From JAKJBL01 sp964461335 (GTDB lineage Bacteria; Bacillota; Clostridia; Christensenellales; CAG-138): 5,462 nt of DNA. How positions within the stretch are numbered: the first letter of the stretch is position 1; each line of letters begins with the position of its first letter. The notes beneath the pieces are model-generated. The model was not told the DNA's origin and ran no database searches. It saw only the letters and a list, made by a program, of their open reading frames with translations. The stretch lies in the NCBI GenBank assembly GCA_964461335.1, contig CAYWTY010000083.1, positions 1 through 5,462 of the forward strand, read 5' to 3'. Shown one piece after another: positions 1 through 5,413 of this stretch. The position numbers were made by a program, and so were the translations under genes.

Positions 1-3
1 GGG

Positions 4-52
4 TGGTTTATTGTTTCGTCCGCTTCGCGGCCTCAACTGGCTGAAGCCATAA
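4..52 (-). repeat. Left copy of a 49-bp perfect inverted repeat with two small hairpins
   Basis: This stretch is the exact reverse complement of 5414-5462. Read outward (leftward) it starts TTATGG and contains two adjacent hairpins: TGGC-TTCA-GCCA, then, after a 7-nt linker, CCGC-GAA-GCGG. It ends in an A-rich tail and probably continues beyond the window. Similarity to the other copy starts abruptly at position 52, while inward flanks differ, so this looks like the boundary of a dispersed element. It lies 5 nt beyond the terminator stem of the AIM24-family gene. It could be an end of a multicopy insertion element, a REP-like intergenic repeat, or a repeat where assembly stopped. No coding potential is evident. 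Confidence 0.85.
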
Positions 53-80
53 ATATAAAACCCCGGGCAACCCGGGGTTT
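49..80 (-). terminator. Intrinsic terminator of the AIM24-family gene
   Basis: Positions 58-67 and 71-80 form a 10-bp perfect stem (AAACCCCGGG pairing with CCCGGGGTTT) around a 3-nt loop. On the minus strand the stem is followed by a U-rich run, TTTTATATTTAT. The stem starts about 33 nt after the stop codon of the leftward gene, the normal place for a rho-independent terminator. The plus strand also has TTT after the stem, so some bidirectional activity is possible, but the leftward tract is stronger. Confidence 0.9.
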
Positions 81-113
81 ACTGCATAAAACACATTTAT
101 GAGCGTGATTTGC

Positions 114-788
114 CTATTTTGAGGGGATGAAGGGCACTATGAGCTTTGCAAGCTGAGCAATTGTCATAGTTTGCAGGTAGACCTTGCCTGGGCCTGTAAC
201 AATGGTGTCAAATAGTCCCTCACCGCCGAACAGGACATTCTTCACTCCCTTTACCATTTCAACGGACATTGTACAGGTGCTCTCCATAATGGCGACTACG
301 CCTGTGTCGCAGACAACGCGCTCGCCCGGTGCAAGCGTATATTCTACTGAATGGCCGTCAATTTCGAGGAACACCAGCCCTGGGCCTGTTATACGCTGCA
401 TAATGAACCCTTCGCCGCCTACTAAAGCAGTGCCGACTTTCTTTTGGAAATGCATTGCAAGCTCAACCCCATATGTTGCAGCCATAAAGGCCTTTTTCTG
501 GCAAACGATGCTTTGGCCGGGGCCAAGTTCCTTTACAACAATACGCCCAGGGAAGGAGGAGGCAAACGCGAGTTCCGAAGGCCCTTGAGCTATGTACTTG
601 CTTAAAAACAGACTTTCACCTGCAAACATTCTGCCGAGGCTTTTCCCTAAGCCCCCTTCAGAGCTTGTTTCGGTTACTACATTTCCGCGTGACCAGGTGC
701 GCCCGCCCGCTTCGCTTATCATGACTTCGCCCGGGTCAAGCTGAATAATGGCAACTGGTAATGAACCGCCCTCAATTGAATATTTCAT
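114..788 (-). CDS. AIM24 / TIGR00266 family protein
   Basis: The 224-residue protein matches the AIM24 (DUF124, TIGR00266) family in length and pattern. It opens with the family-like MKYSIEGG and DPGE, is rich in beta-strand and glycine, and ends with a short helix-like tail (MTIAQLAKLIVPFIPSK). A motif of the form GE-x-hydrophobic...GPG-x-V-x-L occurs three times, near residues 57-76, 123-142 and 188-207, consistent with a repeated beta fold. There is no signal peptide or membrane segment, so it is probably cytoplasmic. Bacterial members have no firmly assigned biochemical role; the yeast namesake is a mitochondrial inner-membrane protein. The start is set by a perfect AGGAGG (797-802) 8 nt upstream. 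It has its own promoter and terminator, so it is a single-gene unit. Family assignment is confident; function unknown. Confidence 0.9.
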   Translation of the reverse strand: MKYSIEGGSLPVAIIQLDPGEVMISEAGGRTWSRGNVVTETSSEGGLGKSLGRMFAGESLFLSKYIAQGPSELAFASSFPGRIVVKELGPGQSIVCQKKAFMAATYGVELAMHFQKKVGTALVGGEGFIMQRITGPGLVFLEIDGHSVEYTLAPGERVVCDTGVVAIMESTCTMSVEMVKGVKNVLFGGEGLFDTIVTGPGKVYLQTMTIAQLAKLIVPFIPSK

Positions 789-840
789 TGATAAAGCCTC
801 CTAAAATTTTGAGTTGATGAGCTATTCCAAGAATATATAT

Positions 841-869
841 AGTATATATCTGCGCACTTTACCAGTCAA
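841..869 (-). promoter_or_regulatory. Sigma-A-type promoter of the AIM24-family gene
   Basis: On the minus strand, TTGACT (864-869) and TATACT (841-846) are separated by exactly 17 bp. Each box matches the vegetative consensus at five of six bases. Transcription would start near position 834, giving a leader of about 45 nt with the AGGAGG site. An AT-only inverted repeat (835-841 with 843-849) overlaps the -10 box and start point; it may be low-complexity sequence rather than an operator. Confidence 0.8.
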
Positions 870-897
870 TATCTTCTATCGCGGCTTGCTCTAATAT

Positions 898-973
898 TAA
901 GGCCTTATTCTATGTACAAGCAAGAGTGTTGCGGCTATACTATCAGTTGATTACCCCTTAAAAGAATTAAGGT
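898..973 (+). promoter_or_regulatory. Candidate promoter of the ttcA-cysK unit flanked by TTAAGG/CCTTAA palindromes
   Basis: TGTACA (913-918) and TATACT (936-941) are 17 bp apart, giving a plausible rightward promoter with a leader of about 60 nt. A perfect palindrome TAAGGCCTTA (898-907) sits just upstream of the -35 box, nested in CTTGCT (885-890) and AGCAAG (919-924). A second inverted repeat with the same half-site, CCTTAA (956-961) and TTAAGG (968-973), lies in the predicted leader. The half-sites could bind a repressor or the downstream pair could form a small RNA hairpin. A second possible -10 box (TATATT, about 991-996) lies so close to the start codon that it would give an almost leaderless transcript. 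Confidence 0.45.
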
Positions 974-1009
974 TTAGCGCCTATACATCGTATATTTGCT
1001 ATTGAGGCT

Positions 1010-1834
1010 ATGGACAAACTTACTGAACTTGAACGCAGCATAATAAAGACATATCGCAGAGAAATCTGGCGTAATTTTGCCTTTGCCATAGGCAGATACA
1101 AGCTTATTCAAAAAGGCGACAAAATCGCGGCATGTATTTCAGGCGGCAAGGATTCTATGCTCATGGCAAAATGCCTGCAGGAAATGCAAAGGCACGGGCC
1201 TGTGGAGTTTGAGCTTGAATTTCTTGTTATGGACCCTGGTTATGGCGCAAAAAACAGGCGCATTATCGAAAAGAACGCTGAGCTACTTGCGCTCCCCGTA
1301 CACATTGTTAACTCAGACATTTATGAAATAGTCTCAAAAACCAAACAGTCGCCCTGCTATTTATGTGCAAGGATGCGGCGCGGCTGCCTTTACCGGCATG
1401 CAGAGGAGCTTGGCTGCAACAAAATTGCGCTTGGGCACCATTTTGATGATGTTGTAGAGACCATACTTTTAAGCATGTTTTACGGCGGGCAAATCCGTAC
1501 AATGATGCCAAAGCTGCACAGCACGAATTACCCCAAAATGGAGCTCATACGCCCAATGTACCTTGTAAAAGAAGCTGATATCATACGTTGGCAAAAGTAT
1601 AATTCTCTTGAATTTATTAAATGCGCATGCAGGTTTAGCGAGGGCACAGAGTCTGCCTGTTCTGACGGAACTGGAAAACGTGCGCAAATGAAGGCGCTTT
1701 TAACTAAGCTAAGGCAGATGGACCCAAAAATTGAGCAGAATATCTTTGCAAGCGTTGAAAACATTAACCTTGAAACAATAATCAGTTATAAAAAGGGTGA
1801 GCGCTGTATAAGCTTTTTGGATGAATATGACTAA
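1010..1834 (+). CDS. ttcA: TtcA-family PP-loop ATPase, probable tRNA 2-thiocytidine biosynthesis protein
   Basis: The 274-residue cytoplasmic protein has the N-type ATP pyrophosphatase loop SGGKDS (residues 44-49), the CxxC pair C116/C119 (CYLC), the GHHFDD motif (142-147), and a late cysteine cluster CAC (205-207). In characterised TtcA, a CxxC pair plus a third, more C-terminal cysteine hold an Fe-S cluster used to thiolate cytidine 32 of some tRNAs with cysteine-derived sulfur; this layout fits. The Firmicute-type branch is recognisable, but its tRNA target is not proven, and another tRNA thiolation is possible. The start has a weak ribosome site: GAGG lies only 2 nt before the ATG, and an in-frame stop upstream leaves no other good start. 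The stop overlaps an ATG in TAATG, and cysK follows, suggesting co-transcription. Confidence 0.87.
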   Translation: MDKLTELERSIIKTYRREIWRNFAFAIGRYKLIQKGDKIAACISGGKDSMLMAKCLQEMQRHGPVEFELEFLVMDPGYGAKNRRIIEKNAELLALPVHIVNSDIYEIVSKTKQSPCYLCARMRRGCLYRHAEELGCNKIALGHHFDDVVETILLSMFYGGQIRTMMPKLHSTNYPKMELIRPMYLVKEADIIRWQKYNSLEFIKCACRFSEGTESACSDGTGKRAQMKALLTKLRQMDPKIEQNIFASVENINLETIISYKKGERCISFLDEYD

Positions 1835-1884
1835 TGAGCCGTTTGAAAGGCTGTTATATTTACTGTAACCGGAGGGAAAACGCT

Positions 1885-2817
1885 ATGGAGAAAGTATGCA
1901 GAAATTTAAGTGAACTAATTGGCAATACCCCTATGCTTGAGCTTAATGGCTTTTGCAAATCAAAAGATTTGGGCGCAAGAATACTTGCAAAGCTCGAATA
2001 CTTAAACCCGGCAGGAAGCGTAAAAGACCGTGTTGCAAAAGCAATGATAGATGAAGCGGAAGCTTTGGGGCTTTTAAAGCCAAAGTCAGTAATAATCGAG
2101 CCAACAAGCGGAAACACTGGCATAGGGCTTGCATCTGTCGCAGCTGCACGAGGATATAAAGTTATTTTAACAATGCCCGAAACAATGAGCATTGAGCGGA
2201 GAAAACTCTTTAAGGCATATGGAGCAGAGGTTGTGTTAACAGACGGCTTAAGGGGAATGAAGGGTGCAATAGAAAAGGCGGAGGCGCTTGTAAAAGAAAT
2301 TCCAAACTCCTATATGCCAGACCAGTTTAAAAACCCCGCAAACCCAAAAGTACATAAAGCTACAACCGGGCCTGAAATTTACCTTGGCACAAACGGCGAA
2401 GTAGCAATGCTTATTGCAGGTGTTGGAACAGGGGGTACAATTACAGGCGCAGGAGAATACTTAAAAGAAATGAACCCCGCAGTTAAGCTAATAGCTGTTG
2501 AGCCTTACGATTCGCCTGCCCTCTCAAAAGGCAGGGCAGGGCAGCATATTATTCAGGGGATAGGCGCAGGGTTTGTGCCTGCAGTATTAAAGCTTGAACT
2601 TTTAGACGAAATAATCGCAGTAAAAGGCGAGGAGGCGCTTAGCGCCTGCTATGAGCTTGCACAAACTGAAGGGCTGCTTGCAGGCATTTCTTCAGGCGCT
2701 GCACTTTTTGCTGCAGCAGAACTTGCTGCAAGGGAGGAAAACAAGGGTAAGGTTTTAGTTGTAGTGTTTCCGGATTCTGCAGAGCGCTATATGTCAACAC
2801 CGCTTTTTCGCGAATAA
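1885..2817 (+). CDS. cysK: Cysteine synthase (O-acetylserine sulfhydrylase A)
   Basis: This 310-residue PLP enzyme makes cysteine from O-acetylserine and sulfide in the cytoplasm. It shows the full CysK pattern: N-terminal IGNTP (12-16), PLP lysine K47 in NPAGSVKDR, substrate loop TSGNTG (74-79), QFKNPANP (147-154), glycine-rich phosphate-binding GTGGT (181-185), EP (206-207), ISSG (268-271) and the C-terminal PDSAERYMST (296-305). Length is typical. The start is ATG 1885, preceded by GGAGGG (1871-1876). The reading frame stays open back to ATG 1834, overlapping the ttcA stop, but that would add 17 atypical residues and lacks a good ribosome site. The gap to ttcA is 50 nt with no terminator, so the two genes are probably one operon linking cysteine supply to a cysteine-using tRNA modifier. 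Confidence 0.95.
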   Translation: MEKVCRNLSELIGNTPMLELNGFCKSKDLGARILAKLEYLNPAGSVKDRVAKAMIDEAEALGLLKPKSVIIEPTSGNTGIGLASVAAARGYKVILTMPETMSIERRKLFKAYGAEVVLTDGLRGMKGAIEKAEALVKEIPNSYMPDQFKNPANPKVHKATTGPEIYLGTNGEVAMLIAGVGTGGTITGAGEYLKEMNPAVKLIAVEPYDSPALSKGRAGQHIIQGIGAGFVPAVLKLELLDEIIAVKGEEALSACYELAQTEGLLAGISSGAALFAAAELAAREENKGKVLVVVFPDSAERYMSTPLFRE

Positions 2818-2835
2818 GTGTAGAAAGTAGGTAAA

Positions 2836-2955
2836 GCGGAGCGTAAATGTCAAGCCATACTCTGGTAAAACTTTATGCAGCCCGGGTAGACCCATGCTGC
2901 ATGAGTGCGCATGCTGCATTATACGCGCACAGTTTGCAAAAGAATTATTCTCCGC
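2836..2955 (+). other. Nested inverted repeats: possible structured RNA in the cysK 3' region
   Basis: A 6-bp closing helix (2836-2841 GCGGAG with 2950-2955 CTCCGC) encloses two stem-loops that abut exactly. The first pairs 2873-2881 with 2896-2904 (nine pairs, one G-U), then after a 2x2 internal loop GGG/CCC around TAGA. The second pairs GTGCGC (2905-2910) with GCGCAC (2925-2930). The segment GCTGCAT occurs twice (2896-2902 and 2913-2919), so ATGCAGC (2875-2881) could pair with either copy. This could be a 3' UTR structure, a weak terminator of ttcA-cysK lacking a clear U-tract, or a regulatory RNA. No known riboswitch or T-box consensus was recognised, and the fold was judged by eye only. 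Confidence 0.3.
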
Positions 2956-3000
2956 ACTTAAAAAGTATTAGCCCTGCCTTCAAATGCAAGTAAACTCTGG

Positions 3001-3044
3001 TTTATTCACCCTATATATGCTTATATAATAATATAGCATGCTAT
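3001..3044 (+). promoter_or_regulatory. Candidate promoter and palindromic operator of the reductase gene
   Basis: A perfect TATAAT (3024-3029) lies 90 nt before the start codon. The matching -35 region (about 3001-3006, TTTATT) is poor, so activation may be needed or the box may be fortuitous in an AT-rich run. A perfect 12-bp palindrome ATAGCATGCTAT (3033-3044) covers the predicted transcription start, a classical repressor position. Confidence 0.45.
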
Positions 3045-3118
3045 TTGCTTCACTAAAGAAGTGAATTTCCACATGCAACATGCAAAAGCTATGTAAAGAC
3101 CATAAGGGAGGAAATATT

Positions 3119-3994
3119 ATGTCAAACGTAATTATAATCGGCAATGGGCCTGCGGGAATTTCAGCAGCGCTTTATACATCGCGTGCAGGGCTTTCAACAG
3201 CAATTATTGCAAAAGATTCAGGCGCGCTTGAAAAGGCGGAAAAAATCGAGAACTACTTTGGTTTTGAAGAGCCCATATCCGGAAAGGAGCTCTCAGAACG
3301 CGGCATAGCGCAGGCAAAAAGGCTGGGCGTCGAATTTTTAAACGATGAGGTCGTAAGCCTCGAATATGATGGGCAGCTTAGTGTTGTAGCAAAAAACAAT
3401 AAATATACAGGAGATGTTGTAATACTTGCAACAGGCGCACCCCGCGTTACGCCTAAAATAAAGGGGCTTTTAGATTTTGAGGGGGGAGGCGTGAGCTATT
3501 GCGCAATCTGCGACGGGTTCTTTTACAAAGAAAAGGATGTTGCAGTGCTTGGCTGCTGTGAGTACGCTCTGCATGAAGCGCAGGCGCTTATGCCTCTTGC
3601 AAAAAGCGTTACTCTCGTTACAAATTCCGAAAAGCCCATGGAAGGGCTCCCCAAAGATCTAAGTGTAATCACAACAAAAATTAAACAGCTCGAAGGCAAA
3701 GACAGGCTTGAGGCTCTGCTATTTGAAGATGGCAGCAGGTTAAATGTTTCAGGGCTATTTATTGCGCAGGGGGTTGCAGGCAGCGCGGAACTTGCGCGAA
3801 AGCTTGGTGCAGAAACTTCCGGCAATCGTATTCTTGTAAATGGAAATATGGAAACAAATATACCCGGGCTTTTTGCAGCAGGGGATTGCACAGGGGGTAT
3901 GCTCCAAATAGCAAAGGCAGTATGTCAGGGCGCTGAGGCAGGAGCAGCTGCAGTTAAGCTTATACGAAGCCGAAAAGCTGCAGCATCCGTATAA
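3119..3994 (+). CDS. trxB: Thioredoxin-reductase-like flavoprotein, possibly ferredoxin-dependent (FFTR type)
   Basis: The 291-residue protein has the fold signatures of low-molecular-weight thioredoxin reductase: N-terminal FAD motif GNGPAG (8-13), ATG (105-107 region, VILATGAP), redox-active CAIC (C128, C131) followed by DGFFY, and C-terminal FAD motif LFAAGDCTGG (251-260). It would reduce thioredoxin or a related dithiol partner in the cytoplasm. The NADPH domain is atypical: where GGGDSA is expected it has GCCEYA (145-150), and the downstream HRR motif is absent (VTNSEKPMEG around 167-176). Loss of both motifs characterises ferredoxin-linked flavin thioredoxin reductases known from clostridia, so NADPH may not be the donor. 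The canonical RQ near the C-terminus is LQ (262-263). The start is ATG 3119, with AAGGGAGG (3104-3111) 7 nt upstream; an earlier in-frame ATG (3080) lacks a ribosome site. Family confident; electron donor inferred. Confidence 0.9.
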   Translation: MSNVIIIGNGPAGISAALYTSRAGLSTAIIAKDSGALEKAEKIENYFGFEEPISGKELSERGIAQAKRLGVEFLNDEVVSLEYDGQLSVVAKNNKYTGDVVILATGAPRVTPKIKGLLDFEGGGVSYCAICDGFFYKEKDVAVLGCCEYALHEAQALMPLAKSVTLVTNSEKPMEGLPKDLSVITTKIKQLEGKDRLEALLFEDGSRLNVSGLFIAQGVAGSAELARKLGAETSGNRILVNGNMETNIPGLFAAGDCTGGMLQIAKAVCQGAEAGAAAVKLIRSRKAAASV

Positions 3995-4015
3995 ACTGCC
4001 TTAGGGCAAAGTTTA
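3992..4015. terminator. Possible bidirectional terminator hairpin spanning both convergent stop codons
   Basis: The two converging genes are only 18 bp apart. TAAAC (3992-3996) pairs with GTTTA (4011-4015), and TGCC (3997-4000) with GGCA (4005-4008) around TTAG, with a 2-nt bulge at 4009-4010. The outer helix pairs one gene's TAA stop with the complement of the other's. No long U-tract follows on either strand, so efficiency as an intrinsic terminator is doubtful. Confidence 0.35.
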
Positions 4016-5188
4016 AAGCCTTGCAACGCCGCTTTGTTTTGCTGCTTTTGAAACAGCAGATGCAACTGCAGCGCCGACTGCTTTATCGAATGCTCTTGGC
4101 ACAATGTAGTCGCTGCTAAGCTCATTTGCTTTTACAAGCGCTGCTATTGCGCATGCTGCTGCAAGCTTCATTTCATCGTTTATATCGCTTGCGCGCACAT
4201 CAAACGCACCGCGGAAAATGCCTGGGAAGGCGAGCACATTGTTAATTTGGTTTGGGTAATCGCTGCGACCTGTTGCAATAACTGCAGCTCCGCCTTCTCG
4301 CGCTTCTTCAGGGAAGATTTCAGGCGTAGGGTTTGCGCACGCGAAAACAATGGCATCCTTTGCCATTGAAGAAACCATTGCTTTGCTGACTGTGCCTGGC
4401 GCTGAAACGCCCACAAACACATCTGCGCCTTTTAGCGCATCTTCAAGCGTACCTTGCATTTTCTCAAGGTTTGTAAGATGCGAAAGTTCCTCTTTGAATT
4501 TGTTCATCCCAATTTGCCTGCCGTTAAAAATTATGCCGTTTCTATCGCATACTGTAATATCGGCAAACCCATACGAAAGCAGAAGCTTTACAATAGAATA
4601 CGCGGCTGCGCCTGCTCCGTTTATAACAACCCGTACTTTTTCTTTGGTTTTGCCTACAACTTTAAGGCTGTTAATAAGCCCTGCAAGCGTTACAACTGCA
4701 GTTCCGTGCTGGTCGTCATGGAAAATGGGGATGTCGCAAATTTCTTTAAGCCTTTTTTCTATTTCAAAACAGCGCGGCGCAGAAATATCCTCAAGGTTTA
4801 CGCCGCCGAATGCGCCTGAAACCAAATAAATGGTTCTGACTATTTCATCAACATCTTGTGATTTTATGCAAAGCGGGAAGGCATCCACATCGCCAAACGC
4901 CTTAAAGAGAACGCACTTGCCCTCAAGCACAGGCATGCTTGCAAGAGGCCCAATATCCCCTAAGCCGAGCACTGCAGACCCATCAGAAACTACAAGGCAT
5001 AAATTATGCCGTCGCGTTAATGAATACGACAGGTTTGCATCTTTTTGAATCTCTAGGCAGGGGCGGGCAACGCCCGGTGTGTAGGCAAGCGACAAATCGT
5101 CTGTTGTTTCCACAGGGACTGTTGTAGTTACCTCGATTTTCCCCTTCCATTGCATGTGCTTATTTAGCGATTCGCTTGAATAATCCAT
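4013..5188 (-). CDS. maeB: NAD(P)-dependent malic enzyme, short form
   Basis: The 391-residue cytoplasmic enzyme oxidatively decarboxylates malate to pyruvate and CO2 with formation of NAD(P)H, using a divalent metal. It has the short-form architecture without a phosphotransacetylase-like C-terminal domain. Visible motifs include YTPGVA (36-41, catalytic tyrosine), SDGSAVLGLGDIGP (68-81), EGKCVLFKAFGD (89-100, catalytic lysine region), FGGVNLEDI (127-135) and HDDQHGT (157-163) with the acidic metal ligands, the dinucleotide loop GAGAAA (191-196), ANPTPE (285-290) and NNVLAFPGIFRGA (316-328). I cannot decide NAD versus NADP from sequence. The start is ATG 5188: its AAAGGA ribosome site lies 7 nt upstream, inside the region a TTG start at 5203 would make coding, so the longer form is unlikely. 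It converges on the reductase gene and has a long leader region. Confidence 0.95.
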   Translation of the reverse strand: MDYSSESLNKHMQWKGKIEVTTTVPVETTDDLSLAYTPGVARPCLEIQKDANLSYSLTRRHNLCLVVSDGSAVLGLGDIGPLASMPVLEGKCVLFKAFGDVDAFPLCIKSQDVDEIVRTIYLVSGAFGGVNLEDISAPRCFEIEKRLKEICDIPIFHDDQHGTAVVTLAGLINSLKVVGKTKEKVRVVINGAGAAAYSIVKLLLSYGFADITVCDRNGIIFNGRQIGMNKFKEELSHLTNLEKMQGTLEDALKGADVFVGVSAPGTVSKAMVSSMAKDAIVFACANPTPEIFPEEAREGGAAVIATGRSDYPNQINNVLAFPGIFRGAFDVRASDINDEMKLAAACAIAALVKANELSSDYIVPRAFDKAVGAAVASAVSKAAKQSGVARL

Positions 5189-5223
5189 TTTTCGTCCTTT
5201 CAACTGCGCTTTATATTTGCAAG

Positions 5224-5253
5224 TCTATACTAAATTTAATAATGATGCGACAA
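5224..5253 (-). promoter_or_regulatory. Candidate promoter of the malic enzyme gene
   Basis: On the minus strand, TTGTCG (5248-5253) and TATAGA (5224-5229) are 18 bp apart, each matching the vegetative consensus at four of six bases. Transcription would begin near 5217, about 30 nt before the start codon and just ahead of the AAAGGA ribosome site. This is only a moderate match, and other AT-rich stretches in the leader could serve instead. Confidence 0.4.
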
Positions 5254-5387
5254 GAATCTCTTCGATTATTACGCAAGAAGCTGCCTTAGACCCCATTCAA
5301 AGCATAATGCTAAGTTTGTGCAAAATGCTTTATTTGCACTAAATTAGCTCTGTCTCTATGATTTTTATAAAGAATAGTGTAATATTT

Positions 5388-5407
5388 TTGTTGAATATAT
5401 TCAACAA
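5388..5407. promoter_or_regulatory. Perfect 20-bp palindrome, operator-like
   Basis: TTGTTGAATATATTCAACAA reads identically on both strands. Its TTGTTGAA arms resemble half-sites of the redox regulator Rex (TTGTTAA-N4-TTAACAA in clostridia), but each arm carries an extra G/C, making the site 20 rather than 18 bp, so the match is imperfect. It lies 200 bp upstream of the malic enzyme start and 6 nt before the right-hand repeat. It could be an operator or an AT-rich stem-loop; the tract after it on the plus strand (GTTTAGTT) is too weak for a confident terminator. Confidence 0.5.
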
Positions 5408-5413
5408 GTTTAG

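Larger units (their letters stand above)
2818..3118 (+). other. 301-bp non-coding stretch between cysK and the reductase gene
   Basis: No convincing small gene was found here. Besides the nested inverted repeats at 2836-2955, it contains a small hairpin TAAAC-TCTG-GTTTA (2991-3004), an 8-nt direct repeat ACTCTGGT (2859-2866 and 2994-3001), a promoter region at about 3001-3044 and a TTCAC/GTGAA inverted repeat (3049-3053 with 3061-3065) in the predicted leader of the next gene. Its length and features suggest that the reductase is transcribed separately from ttcA-cysK. Confidence 0.7.
5189..5413. other. 225-bp non-coding region upstream of the malic enzyme gene, with palindromes
   Basis: No convincing gene was seen; a 15-codon plus-strand frame from about 5242 lacks a ribosome site. 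Besides the candidate promoter, the region has AGCATAATGCT (5301-5311), an inverted repeat GTGCAAA (5318-5324) with TTTGCAC (5333-5339), and the perfect palindrome at 5388-5407. These are possible operator sites for malic enzyme or for a gene beyond the right edge. Confidence 0.6.

Noticed and set aside
184..588. Open plus-strand frame of 134 codons opposite the AIM24-family gene
   Set aside because: It is antisense to a clear family member, has no ribosome binding site and has low-complexity composition. It is a shadow frame.
835..849. AT inverted repeat over the AIM24 promoter as an operator
   Set aside because: It is an alternating AT run around a single G, which is likely to be symmetrical by composition alone.
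1834..1884. A 17-codon upstream extension of cysK with two cysteine codons, as a possible cysteine-sensing leader peptide
   Set aside because: The frame runs straight into cysK without a stop and lacks a good ribosome site, while ATG 1885 has a strong one. It is best read as the operon spacer.
2818..3118. T-box leader upstream of the reductase gene
   Set aside because: GGGTAGACCC only loosely resembles the T-box antiterminator sequence (GGGTGGNACC), and no stem I motifs or terminator follow in the right order. A predicted promoter lies downstream of it.
4350..4829. Long plus-strand open frames opposite the malic enzyme gene
   Set aside because: They overlap a fully conserved malic enzyme on the other strand, with no ribosome site and no recognisable domain.
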